Part shown: positions 11,926-23,661 of the stretch, piece by piece
Position numbering within the stretch: the stretch's first letter is position 1
How the letters are laid out: every line of letters begins with the position of its first letter
DNA from: Parasponia andersonii
Taxonomy: Eukaryota > Streptophyta > Magnoliopsida > Rosales > Cannabaceae
Assembly: GCA_002914805.1 (NCBI GenBank)
Contig: JXTB01000045.1
Coordinates: 618,775 to 682,774, forward strand
Direction: 5' to 3'
DNA: 64,000 bases
Program-made: the position numbers and the translations under genes
The notes under the pieces: model-generated
What the model was told of the DNA's origin: nothing
Databases searched by the model: none
Seen by the model: the letters and a program-made list of their open reading frames with translations, nothing else

Positions 11926-12205
11926 AAGAAATGACTTTTTTTTCATATCAATTTAGAAAATGATCTTTTTCTATACCTATTTAATAAGTGATCATTTTAT
12001 AATTTTATTCTGATAAATAGTTGTTTTTTAGTTGATTTATTTTTTATAAAGTAAATCAATTTTTGAAAAAATAAATTAATATATTTTAATATACTAAATA
12101 CGAAAACAGTCAATTTTTTAAATAATTTTTAAAATTTTTCTGTTTTTTAACAGTGCTTGAAAAATAATTATTTTATAAATTATGATTCAAAATTCTTCTA
12201 TAGCT
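11926..12205 (+). repeat. Dispersed AT-rich repeat family 1, copy B
   Basis: Same orientation as the copy at 4147-4392 and alignable throughout, with an extra AAATTTTT-rich insertion near 12115-12150. Non-coding. Confidence 0.65.
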
Positions 12206-12528
12206 AAAAGGCCCTTAGAATTAGTCATTTGTTGCTACTTCATGTTTTTTTTAACCTTTTTTGTATGAATTTGTCTCATTATTTTTAATTTTATACTCAT
12301 TGGCCCGTTAAGTAACGAAATAATTTTTCTTTTGTCTTCTCATTTTTGGTGTGTACTCAAGTACGCTAAAAGGCAATATAGTTCCTATTTTTCCCTCAAT
12401 ACTTACACCATTAGAAAACCAATAAATGTCCATATTATTTCTTTTTCTTTTTCTTTTTTTGTATTCATCTATAAATTGCTGCATTTTATGGTTTTTTTTT
12501 TTATTTTTGAAAGGAAAAATTGGTTATA

Positions 12529-13050
12529 TTAAAAAACAGAAGAAACTTCAAGCATTGCATCATGGGCTATACACGGAGGAGTTTCCTCTAGCCAAACAAA
12601 GCTAATAGGGGAATTCAAAGCAAAGGAAGCTAGGATATGAGCAATCTTATTCCTCTCTCTAGAAACAAATTTGCAAATGACATTTCCTAGCGTACAAAGA
12701 TTAGAGACAATATCTAAAATCAGAGGTCCATCAAGAGAGAGGGGAGCGATGGAGTGGACTGCTGAAATCATGTTCTTGGTGTCACTCTCAAGCTTGGACA
12801 CAACTAAGCTGTGCCAGAGCACAAATTTGATGCCTTCGCAGATGGCCATGCACTTTGCTATATGAGGTGTGAAGTGAGTGAGAGCTCTAATAGCAGCAGC
12901 ACCTCAAACATGGCTAGGAGATCACGGATAATCAATCCAAGACCACTAGCCCCATGAACTTCATCAACCGCAATGTCAACATTGAGTTTTAACTCTCCAA
13001 ATGGAGGAGGAGACCAGCAGGAAGAGATGGATGTAGGACTGGGAGAGGAT
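12529..13050 (-). pseudogene. LINE RNase H domain (RVT_3 type), C-terminal end of ORF2
   Basis: The frame ending at 12529 encodes ESDTKNMISAVHS, KFVSRERNKIAHILASFAL and WLEETPP, the usual C-terminal signature of RNase H domains at the end of plant LINE ORF2. Just upstream (12850-13040) the same domain starts with an ELKLNVDIAVDE strand, where the first catalytic Asp is present. A stop near 12863 separates the two parts, so the protein is broken. Confidence 0.85.
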
Positions 13051-13651
13051 ACCTATATCGGAGTTGAATTCTTAGACTCAGAGAGCCAGGATTCAACGGC
13101 TTTTAGAATGTAAGGCACAAGTCGGGCATGCTTACTGTGAATTGTGTTATTCTGCTCTTTCCAAAGGAACCAAAGAAATACACACATGGTCTCTAAGTCA
13201 AGCTTAGAGATTCCCTCCCTTATATCAAGATGAAGCTAGCTAATCAAAACACCACTAAAGATAAAGGATTGCCAAACTTTCCTGAGAGATGGACTATACA
13301 CAAAGGCATAGAGAGTTGTTTCATCCTGAGATCTGCACCGAAGGCAGATAGGGAAACAAGAGACCCCTCAAAGGCTGTATGGATTATATCATAGAAGGCC
13401 CTCTAAACATAAATTTTGACTTTGTTCGGGATTTTCAGGTTCCGCATAAGCTTCCACCATTTAGTTAGATTCATATTGTCTAAGGAGGAAGCGTTGCCTC
13501 TGTTTTCCATTATATCTTTATATCCCGACTTCACTAAATAGGTGCCATTATCATTGTAGTGACAGACCAGGACATCTGCTAGATGACCATAACTTAAAGG
13601 AATATTGTGGATGTGAGAAGAATCAACCTGCCAAGAAAGAAATCGAGAATT

Positions 13652-14259
13652 CTAACCACCCAACGGAGAAAGAAGTTCTGATACCAGCGTGTTTCTAGAG
13701 GTGTCTGATGGTGTACTGATTGGCTTAAAACGAGAAGGCCTCAGAAGCCACAAGTCATGGAAGACACGTATCGAAGATCCATTTCTAACATGCAACCTTA
13801 GACCAAGCTTCAATGTCTCCCTACTCCACAAGATGCTTTGCCAAAAAGTGCTGCTGCCAGCTTTTGGGGAGGCTTCTAGAAAAGAGCTAAGCCTAAAATA
13901 TTTGTCTTTCAGCAAATAGCCAATGAAGGAGTTTGGATTGGAAATCAGCTACCAAGCTTGTTTGGCAAGAAGAGCCTGGTTAAAGCTAATCAAATCTTTA
14001 AAGCCCAAACCCTCTTCTATCTTTTCCTTACAAAGTTTTTCCAAGTGCCACCAATGCAATCTTTTTTTTTTCATTCCCACCAGAATTGGGCAATAAGAGC
14101 TTGGAGCTCGTTGGAAATAGAAACTAGAAGTTTGAAGATACTTATAGCATACATTGGAATAGACTGGATAATTGCCTTGATAAGAATTTTTTTGCCACTA
14201 AAAGAGAAAAGTTGTAATTTTGCAGACACAACTACTTGATAGACAAAACAACCGCTCAT
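13652..14259 (-). pseudogene. LINE post-reverse-transcriptase region
   Basis: Two fragments of the ORF2 C-terminal half. The first (13652-13915) carries FWQSILWSRETLKLGLRLHV...NGSSIRVFHDLWL, typical of the segment between RT and the zinc-finger/RNase H part. The second (14071-14259) carries FSGKKILIKAIIQSIPMYAIS, the conserved helix after the RT thumb. They are separated by frame breaks. Confidence 0.85.
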
Positions 14260-14479
14260 TTGTTCTGCCCCATAAAACTAGGTAACCCGAGGTACTTATC
14301 ATGAGATTGAGCTAGGTTTAACCCTAGAGCTTGCTGGATGTCCTCTCTTGAATTTATTCCAACATTAGGACTGAAAGAAAAAGCTGATTTTTGGAAATTG
14401 AAGGATTGCCCTGAGGATTCTTTGTAAGCAGCCAAAATATCTTTGATTATGGAGACCTTATTTAAATTAGCCCTACAAA

Positions 14480-15300
14480 AAAAAGGCTATCATTCACAAA
14501 AAAAATAAGTGGGAAAATTTCAGACCTATCTTAGAGCAAGATATCCCTATAATCAGACCATTGTCTTCAGTTAAGCGGAGACAGGAGGAAAGGCCTTCTG
14601 CACAAACAAGGAATAGATAAGAGGAGATAAGGGGAAAGAGAATAGCCTTATCTTAATCCTCTTTGTAGAATGATCTGTCCATAAGCTTTACCATTCACCA
14701 TAAAAGAAAACTTTGGCAAAGAAATACAGTTCATGACAATTGAGACCCACTGATCTTGAAAACCCATTTTCTTAAGCATCGGTTCAAGAAAGCACTATTC
14801 TACACGATCATATGCCTTACTCATATCAAGTTTAAGAGCAGTCTAGCCATTTCGACTGCCTATTTTCTTTCGTAATGAATTTGTAGCTTCGAAAGCAACA
14901 ATGATATTATCTATGATGAGGCATCCTGACACAAAGGCACTTTAGGATTTGTTAATAAGAAATGAGGACATGTTTAAGTCTATTTGCAATTACCTTGGTG
15001 ATGATCTTGTAGATTACGTTACAAAGACTAATTGGGTAATAGTCTACCACCCTTTTAGGCTCTTTAGCTTTTGGAATCAGCACAACATTAGTCTCATTCA
15101 GGGTGCCAGCCGACTGTTCACCTTTCAACACTTTCTGATAAACTCGGACAACCGAATCACTGACATTGTCCCAATATTTCTAGTAAAAGACTGTATGGAA
15201 GCCATCTGGTCCAAGAGCTTTGGAGGGGCCTATATTGAACACTATATCCTTAATCTCATCATGGGAATAAGGGACTTGAAGGAAGATAATCATTTATGAT
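14480..15300 (-). pseudogene. LINE reverse transcriptase, inactive
   Basis: Reading the minus strand downward from 15300, one sees HDEIKDIVFNIGPSKALGPD (with a stop soon after), then LDMSKAYDRVE (14800-14840), and then LIFFVNDSLFF near 14490-14510. The last corresponds to the catalytic F/YADD box, but the Ala-Asp pair reads Val-Asn, so one catalytic aspartate is lost. Several in-frame stops are also visible. The domain could not be functional. Confidence 0.85.
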
Positions 15301-16109
15301 GACACTTTCTTATTCACCCGAGAGATCACTTTGTTCATTCCTTCCATGGTAGGCTGGTTTGTAGAGAAAATCCTATGGAAATATTGCTCGATAATCCTAG
15401 TTATGTCATTCGGATCCTCACACCAGTTGCCTCCTTTGTCTTTGAGGCCAGTAATGGAATTTTTATTTCGTTGTTGAGAGGCTTTGGTATGGAAAAATCT
15501 TCTGTTCTTATTGCCTACATGTAACCAGTCTACATGAGAATATTCGCGCTAATACTCTTCCTTAAGCAAGATCGGTCAGTCCTTCTCTTTTTCCAAATAG
15601 TGAATGTGGTTCCAATCCCTAGTGGATCTTCCTCCCTCATAGGCTTTTTTAAGTTTTTTATTCACCAACTACATCTTCCTTGGAATATTTCCGAAAGTTA
15701 CTTTTCCCTAAGATTGTAACCGGTTAGAGCAAAATTCAAGAGCGATTATGAAAGAATTTGTATCTTCGTGGGCTAAAGAGTCGAATCAAGAATCCCAGAT
15801 TAAATTGCGGCAAGTTTCTTTTTTAGTCCAGAATGGCTCAAAACAGAAAGTTCTGACTCTTGTTGTGCCATGAGCATAACCCAAACCAGACTCATCTAAA
15901 ATAAGTTGGATTGCTCTTTGATCACTTCCCTAGAAATCATGAATACAAACACGAAAATTCAGGCATAGTGACTTCTATTCCCGGTTGGCCACAAAAGTGT
16001 TCAGCCTTTCTTGGATGTTTTCATTATCGTCACGTTGATTATCCTATGTGAACTTTGCCCTTGAATACCCTAGATCTTCAAGGCCGCAATTCATTAAAAC
16101 TCCATGAAA

Positions 16110-16594
16110 AGCTAGCATATCTGCATTAGCCCTATAGTTTTTTCCAAGTTTTTCATTCCAAAAAAGGATTTCATTAAAGTCTCCCCCACAAACCCAGGGT
16201 ATATTTGAGATATGTATTAAGACGCCTTAGTATCTCCCAAGTGTGATGTTTTTGCTGCTGGATAGAGAGCCTATATATCCCAGTGAAGTACCATTTAAAA
16301 CCTGGCTTAAGAGAAACAAAAGTATCAATATGATGGTTTGAGTAACTCAGAATTGAAACATCGCAACAATTTTGAAAAACAAAGCTATGCATCCACTTCT
16401 CCCCACACTATCCACAACCAAACCATTAACAAAACTAATCTTATGTTGCAACATCTTTGCACCGCACCCTTACTCCATAACTTTGTTTCAGAGATGAAGA
16501 TAAGAGTGGGGAAATGATACCTGATCTGACTATATAGTCTGCCCAATGCTTGTGGACTCCCTAATCCTTGAGCATTCCATACGAAGAGACTCAT
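16110..16594 (-). pseudogene. LINE apurinic/apyrimidinic endonuclease domain
   Basis: The ORF2 N-terminus begins MSLFVWNAQGLGSPQALG and continues to LIFISETKLW, matching the first two metal-binding motifs of the exonuclease-endonuclease-phosphatase fold. After a frame break (16392/16385) the next fragment has a KHHTWEILRRL block and then WVCGGDFNEIL at 16140-16200. The third and later motifs are eroded. Confidence 0.85.
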
Positions 16595-17871
16595 CGGACG
16601 TGGTGGGATTGCTGAACAATCTATGCCGATCTAGAGATGTTTGAAACATCTCTCAAGGTCTATCTTTTTACGACTTTAGTTTCCTTTGCCTCGGTGTTTT
16701 CATTTGTTTTCCTCTTAGTAGAAGCTGCACATCTGGCTTCTTTAGGCCCAATGGATTTATACTTGTTTATGGCCATTTTCTTTATGTTTTCCATACTTGA
16801 TCCAATCTCATGCAAGGTCCTAAGAGTAAAAGGACCTAACCCAGTAAAAGAAAGAACATGTAGACTGTATGGGCTTTTAGTATTTACCTAGAGTAAATGA
16901 GCTGTATTCAACTTGTTGTCCGACCTAGGCCCATTAGGGGTTGTGTTTGGAATGCCTTTAAAGCTTATACTAACTTAATTCGCTACAATATTCTGTGTTT
17001 ATTGAGTCACATGAGTTGGTCGACTCTGCCTCCACAGTGACTTTATGGCCATCAGCCTTAGAATTAGCTAAATTTTGAATTCGCATGCTAGTTTGATTTT
17101 CCATCCAAAAAGAGGATTTTTTTAGTGCTCTACTTTTGTATTTCATCTACTTTATATGTGGGTAAGAGTGGTTCTACTTTTTCCAGAGAGGCAATAAGAA
17201 AAGGTGGGTTTTAAGGCCCAGAGCTAGACTACTTCTCTCCAGTTGGTAATTTCAAGCCTTAGATCTAGGAAATCAACTAAGGAATAGTAGAGACTACTGG
17301 TAGGGAGGGGTATATAGTGTCTCCCTCATTCTCGCTGCTTGACACCACTAGACTGCCATTGGGACGTATTACAATGTTGTAATCTTTGTCCCATGGCCTT
17401 GTAACTAGACCGGGTTTTGGATGTCGAGTTATCAGCGTACGACTCGACCGAGGCTTTTGGTTACGATGATATAATTTTGTCTCTTGTAGTCAAACTACCT
17501 TTTATGGTTAAACAAATGAAATTAATGAAGAGACGTAAAATATCATTTTTAAAAAATTAAAAAAAAAAGCCACATTAAATATTAATTTTGTTTTTATTTA
17601 TTGATTGGTGTCATCAAATATTTTTGAAAGTCCCGTTCTAAAAAATGGCATAATTTCATGTCCAAAATAAGTACTATACATTAAACTAGAATTGTAATAA
17701 CTATGTCAAAAAAATTATATATAATGCATCGAAAACATCAAGCTCTGTGTCAAAAATAATAAAAATATTTATGATTTTTTAATTATTAATAGCCTTTTAA
17801 ATGAGAAAAGACTATTCAGACCTTTCTTTTATAGTTTTTTTTTTTAAAATGGAGTTTAACTAATGACCACA

Positions 17872-18980
17872 TACTACTAAAAATAGAACCAACGAAGTCA
17901 CTTAAATCACTTATTTTTTAAAGAAAGTGACATAGTTGAATTCTCATATCATATCATTTAAAAACAACGTGATTGTAGGCTCTACCACATCGTTTATGTA
18001 ACAAACGATGTAGACATACTACCTCACTTCTGCAGAAAGCAACATGGTAGGAGCACGTACTACATCGCTTATGCAACGGGCAACGTAGTTGGGGGCATGT
18101 ACCATGTTACTTTGTAGAAAGTGACGTGGTATATTATTTTATTTAATACCACCTCACTTTTTGCAAAAGTAACGTGGTAAGGGGCTTATACTAGCCACTT
18201 CATCGATCTGCACTCATAAAAAAATACTTCTTTCACGACCATCCATTCAAAACCATCAATCCCACCAAATCGTCCCTCAACCCCAATGAGAACAAACTCA
18301 AAATTTTCAATACCTTCTCATTCAAACTCTACCAATTTCAAATTTTAGGTACCTCTCTCTCATATTTCAACTTCTTTAATTTTTAGATCTTTAAAAATTT
18401 ATGTAATAGTCTTTTTTGATTTTTTAGGTGCAGATTCTTGAGGATCTGACCATCATCAATAATGCTGGGGCGTGAAAAGGGAGGCAAAGAAGGAGCAAAG
18501 TGACACCGTAAGGATTTGAATAATAGATCACAAAGTCAGTAATTTGGCATTTGGCTCCTGGATGTAGTGCGAGGTTCGTATATTATTAGTATGATCTACA
18601 AGGAGACCTGTGGGGGTGGTTAAGTTTTTTTAGAATACTATAACCTACACCAACCAAGCACGCCGAAGGAGAAAGACGACACATACGACGTTGCTTCCTA
18701 GAAGAGTGACGTGATACCTCTCAAAAACGATGTGGTAAGACCCTAATAATTGATAATTTGTGGCTTACCACGTCACTTTCTATATAGGCAACGTGGTAAG
18801 CCAACATACCGCGTCGCTTTTAACACAAACGATGTAGTAGGCCAACATACCACGTCGCTTTAAAAGCGATGTGCTATGACGTGGGGCTACCATATCACTC
18901 GTTTCTATGTCACTTATGAAGCGACGTGGTTTCTCTACCATGTCGCCTTATAAGTGACGTGGGAAATATTTTTTGTAGTA
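17872..18980. mobile_element. Non-autonomous CACTA-like DNA transposon
   Basis: The ends read TACTACTAAAAATAG at 17872 and TATTTTTTGTAGTA ending at 18980; these are inverted copies with 13 of 15 positions the same. The terminal C/G of a canonical CACTA end is not preserved. Both subterminal regions (17960-18180 and 18680-18965) are packed with variants of CCACGTCGCTT and AAGCGACGTGGT in both orientations, often as short palindromes. This is the organisation expected of transposase-binding subterminal repeats in CACTA elements. There is no coding capacity inside, and I see no convincing 3-bp target duplication. Confidence 0.75.
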
Positions 18981-21900
18981 ATGACAATTTATTACAAATA
19001 AAGAAAAATAACTTACGCATCTTGAGAGTCGAATTTCGGACCAACTACCTAATCCTCATCTAACCTCACCCCACCTCACCCACTAAACTAGCCCCAGTGA
19101 ACTCATTCAAGCCTTCCTTTTTAATGGTCTTCTAATACGGTTGGGTAAAAGAGAAATAATTTTATCATTAGAAAGTAATTGGGTAGAAAATGAAAAATGA
19201 GAGGGTAAAATAATTGATTGTTATTTACATAATAGATCCCCATGTCATTTTTTAATATAAGTCCAATGAATTATCCCAATTGTGGTTTTCTGACTTTCTG
19301 TTTTTCATTTTTTTTCAAATAACAGTAAAAAATTGGGTTTTTTTAGTAGATCTCCATGTATGATTTGGAAAGGATTCGTGGCTAGCTATCTAACTTAAAG
19401 TTGGATAGCATAAGCATAGCCCTAANGGAAACTTTTGTTAGCCATCAGTTATCTCTAAAATTGTTGTCTTCCACAAAAAAATCCCTGCAACATCATACAG
19501 GAAGAAATTTATGTGTACAACATAGAAAAAAGGTACACTTTGTAATCAAATGACAAACGGTTTTTAAATAAATAGGGGGCTAATTACAAATATACACCTA
19601 TAATTTTCCTCTTAAAAAGTATTTCTGCAGCATAGAATAGCAAACAGGAGGTTTCAATTCTATTCCTAAAACATATAATTATATGCAAAAAATATATATA
19701 TATTTGAAGAAAATACTTTTCTTTATTGTTTTGAAACATAAACTATATATAAAAAACTTCAAAATCAATAGAAAGTTAACGCCAAAAAATCCAAAATTCA
19801 AAACACAAAATAGCTTTATATTAACTTAAAAAGTTGTTTGGAAAAAGCTTCTATCCCAAAACACTCTATGAAGGTGGCAATTCATCAGTTAATTAAATTA
19901 TTTTATCATTACTAGAAATCGAAAGCTTAGATTACAATATAAAAAGGTGAATGTAGAGGCTTGAATTTTCAAAATAAAAGACTAAGGATATATTTGTAAT
20001 TCATGACTTGACAAACAAGAGTACTCATTTTAACCCAAAGTGAAAGGCATATAATTCAGTAACATAACACGATAACAGAGCTCTATTAATAAAGTCGTAC
20101 ATTTGAAAAAAAAATTAAATGAAAAAGAAGATATTTACTTCATCATCTAAAATTCTCAAGTCTCAACTACTTAATAATAATTTGCCTTTGCTGTTTTTTT
20201 CTTTTTCTTTTAGTACAAGAAAGATCTATATACACACATGTAATTTTCACCTCTACCTCATCCTTAATTAAATATTTTGAAATGTGTTATTGCCGAAAGC
20301 CAAAGCTCACGGACGCTCCCGTCTCCTAATCTAATCATACTTCTCGCGCGTGTCTAGTTCACCTGGCACGTGCTGCGGAGGGACGGCCATTTCTTGCTAC
20401 ACACGAATATTGTAGCGCGCGTGCAATCCACGCCGGTCACAAAATTCTCAGTTCTCATCCATACGGGAAGAAGACCGTCACGTTTTGATTCTTGCATTGA
20501 AAAAGTGCCCAAACGACCATCTCAAATCTCGACTTTAAAACCCAAAAAAAAATTAAAAAAAAAAACCATCTACATTCTACAGTCTTTGACCAACTTCTTA
20601 CGCATTATTTTGGGACATTGTCACCATAGTTTCTAGGTAAGGTACTTGTTATTTCACTAATATACTCAATCACTACAAAAATAAATGGAAAACAAAACTA
20701 TTAGAATAGATTTCACATATAAAATTATTAACAAACTTATAAGTAAAAATTAATCCCAAAATAAAAAATTGAAATACCAAAAGTTACTCTCAACCTAATT
20801 TTCTAAATTCATTTTCACAATCATATGATTATCTCGCTGAAAATTAAAATAGTGTCTTTTGTTTTTTTTTTTTAAAATGGGGATGAAGTGTGGCATTTCA
20901 CAAATCCACAATTTAGCTTGTCAACAATTGAACCCAAAAAAAAATTGAAAATATAAGGGATTTAGGCTTTTCAGCTAGTCCCATTAAAAAAAAATAATTT
21001 TTGACATTTTTTTTCCTATTGATGAAACTATTAAAATCATACATGGTTTATTCTCTCCTACAAAGTAGCTATAGCCAAGTACTTTTTTTTTTTTTCTTTC
21101 TGATTTAGTTTAATTTTATTTATTTATTTTTTTTGGAGAAAGTTTAGATAATGCACTATAAACCTCATCCATGCATTATCATTTGAATTGCAATTATCAT
21201 TTAAATTTGCAGATAAGAATAAATCATGTCAAGATATATACCCCAGCTCAGTCAAGACACTGAAATTATATTTTTTATTGGTCAAACACTTTAGAAAATT
21301 GGTCATTAATTAAGGGCTGAGTTTATTGACAATATTAGTGAATGCTCTAGGGTTCCACTTGTACTATTGCCTATGGGAATCTCTTTGCCATCTAAAGAAT
21401 AATCCCCTTTAAATCATACCGATTATATCTTAACTATCGAGACCACAGTTTTCGCAATGGAGTACTCTTACTTTTTGGGGTTGTAAGTCCCACCAATTAA
21501 ACTCCGGAGCCATAAATTATTTACGCCTTTATATTCATCACAAAGATAAAAGTAAATATTACCAGCTAATTAGTAAGGAGTTACTCTGATCAACATACCC
21601 CAGGCAATAAATAATTCGTATATAACCAACCAAACCAATGTTGACTTTTCCGTAATTGTTGTTCGGTAGCGGTGGTAACGACTAACACACACCGCTTAGC
21701 AACCTCCTATACGTGGTTTTCTCTCTCTCTCTCAAACCGAGTATGTGATTTCCCTCCGCCAACCATCATTTCTCCTGCAGCAGCTCCTTCTCAGTCCTTC
21801 CACTGCAAGTGCCTTATCGGGGACCCTTCTCCGGTAATTTTCCTTCTACGTCTAAATTTAATTTATGGTAGTCTTAATACACTTAAATTTGTTTATGTAG

Positions 21901-23100
21901 TTTTCGGTTTTATCTATGGTGGTGTGTAGTTCACGTAGATTTAGATCTATGATCACGTTTTCATTTAGATCTAATTTAGAGTAATTTATTCACATTTTCA
22001 TTCAGATCTAATTTAGAGTAGTTTTTACTATCCGATGATTCTTTAACGTGAAATAAGAATCACTAATAACGAATGTTGAGTGGAAGATCACAACGAGCTA
22101 ATAGCTGAGACGTACAACAATAGTGATCTACATAAATCCTCTTCTCCTAGGTCGATTTCACCAAAATCCTAGTGTCCGAATTTCTTCTGAAAATTTAAGT
22201 GTGCTTTATAATCAAAAACCCTTTATGATTATTGTATTATCTTCTTATTTGTAACGAAAATATTTCTCCTTAAAAAAAAAAGGGAAACATGTTGCTATTA
22301 TAAGAGTAATATTTGTTGTTACATGTACATGTTTTTTATTTTGGCTGAGATTGTTGTTTTATGTTTTAAGCTTAATTAATTAATATCAATCACTAATATT
22401 GGTTAAAGTTCTAAAATTCTCTATCATAGCCCTTAATTCTGTTGTTCGGATTCACAAGATTCTCAACTAAATGGACAGCTGTGATTCATCAAATGCGTTA
22501 AATATAAGTATAAGAGCAGTACTAGGATTATTCTAAATTTTTTTTTTAGCCTCACTCCGTGAACTCGGTTAAAATATACCACATTACAATAATATTATAA
22601 AGAAAATAATAAAATTCACTTACATGAGGGGAAAAGAAAGTGAATTTAGTGTTCATTTAGTACTTTATTTGGTAAAAAAATGGGTGGACAAGAGATAAAA
22701 TCCACTATATGGTCAGAAGGATGGAGAGGAGACGGAGGGGTTAGGCCTCCCCTGTGTTGGGGCTTCTCTGCTTCTGGAATTGATAAAGTGCTAACCAAAA
22801 TCAATCCCTCCCCTTTGAACGTATCAGAAGGAAGAGTAACCAACATAGTGAATAATTGACAAATTTACCTTTTTAAGAGAAGTTACTACAAAATATAGAT
22901 AAGTATAATAAACTCGTAAATAAAGAGTACTAATCAAATAGATATATTTTTTTAAACCTACCAAAGATATATTTAGCTTATAAAAATTTATTATGTATAT
23001 TTTTTTATTATAAAAAATAAAAAATATTAATATTAATAATACACTTATTTTTATACACTTCATTGCGATTTTAGATTGATATAACCTTCTAAAAATTTCA
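18981..23100. other. Intergenic region, no gene recognised
   Basis: AT-rich, with one ambiguous base at 19426. A somewhat GC-richer patch at 20290-20500 contains a CACGTG box. An 85-codon frame at 21672-21929 begins in a leader-like CT-rich stretch but has no recognisable domain. Nothing here is strong enough to call a gene. Confidence 0.45.
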
Positions 23101-23661
23101 GTTTTTTTTTCTTCCTTTTATCCTGGACTCGATGTAGCTTCGAAGTGCAGAACGGTGCTCGTTAATCGGTTCATGCGGAGCCCTAGAGAACTAGAAGAAG
23201 GCGAAACGAAACTCAAAAAGGCACACCCCTCAATTGAAACGTGTCAGTGCCACGCGGACTTGTGGGTCCCAACGTAGACAACCCTAAAAAACGAAAAATT
23301 TGAGAGAAAAGGGGAAAAAGAAATAGAAAGAAAAAGAGTCAGACTCCCGTAGGCCCCACTTAGACCCACCAAACCTCAACAAACAACGAAGAAAAGAAAA
23401 AACGAATAACTGGAATCTACTCCAACTTCACCACCACACAAAAAATACCACCTCTACCCCCTCATAATTAATTAATTATTTATTTATTTAAATAAATCGT
23501 GAAAAATATATAAATATCCACATTTATAGTACCCGATTTTGTGTCATTCTGTATTTTTCAACTTCTCTCTCCCCTCATTCATCCGCCACCCTCTTTTCTT
23601 CTTCTTCTCTCTAAAAACCCAGACCCACTTTCTCTCTCTCTTCTTTGGGAGCTTGTTAGAG
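23101..23661 (+). promoter_or_regulatory. Presumed promoter and leader of the leucine-zipper gene
   Basis: Non-coding sequence before the ATG at 23662. It ends in a pyrimidine-rich leader (CTTCTCTCTCCCC and CTTCTTCTTCTCTC, 23563-23610). The AT-rich TATAAATA word at 23509-23516 is a candidate TATA box. Inferred from position and composition. Confidence 0.4.

Larger units (their letters stand above)
12490..17440 (-). mobile_element. Decayed L1-type LINE with RNase H domain, 5'-truncated
   Basis: The element reads on the minus strand. Its 3' end is an A-tail (T-run at about 12490-12502) just beyond the last coding stop. Upstream, in order, are RNase H (12529-13050), the post-RT region (13650-14260), reverse transcriptase (about 14480-15300, with a KALGPDGFH motif), endonuclease (16110-16594, with WNAQG, SETK and GGDFNEI motifs) and a stop-ridden stretch with ORF1-like coding character (to about 17440). 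The order fits a plant L1-clade ORF2 with the extra RNase H domain. Many stops and frameshifts interrupt it. The left boundary is firm; the right boundary is approximate, because the 5' end is missing or unrecognisable. Confidence 0.88.

Noticed and set aside
12671..12865. Plus-strand frame within the LINE
   Set aside because: Antisense to the clearly recognisable RNase H domain.
20370..20636. 88-codon frame in a GC-richer patch with a CACGTG box
   Set aside because: The C-terminal half is an A-run product (poly-Lys) and no downstream exon or domain is seen.
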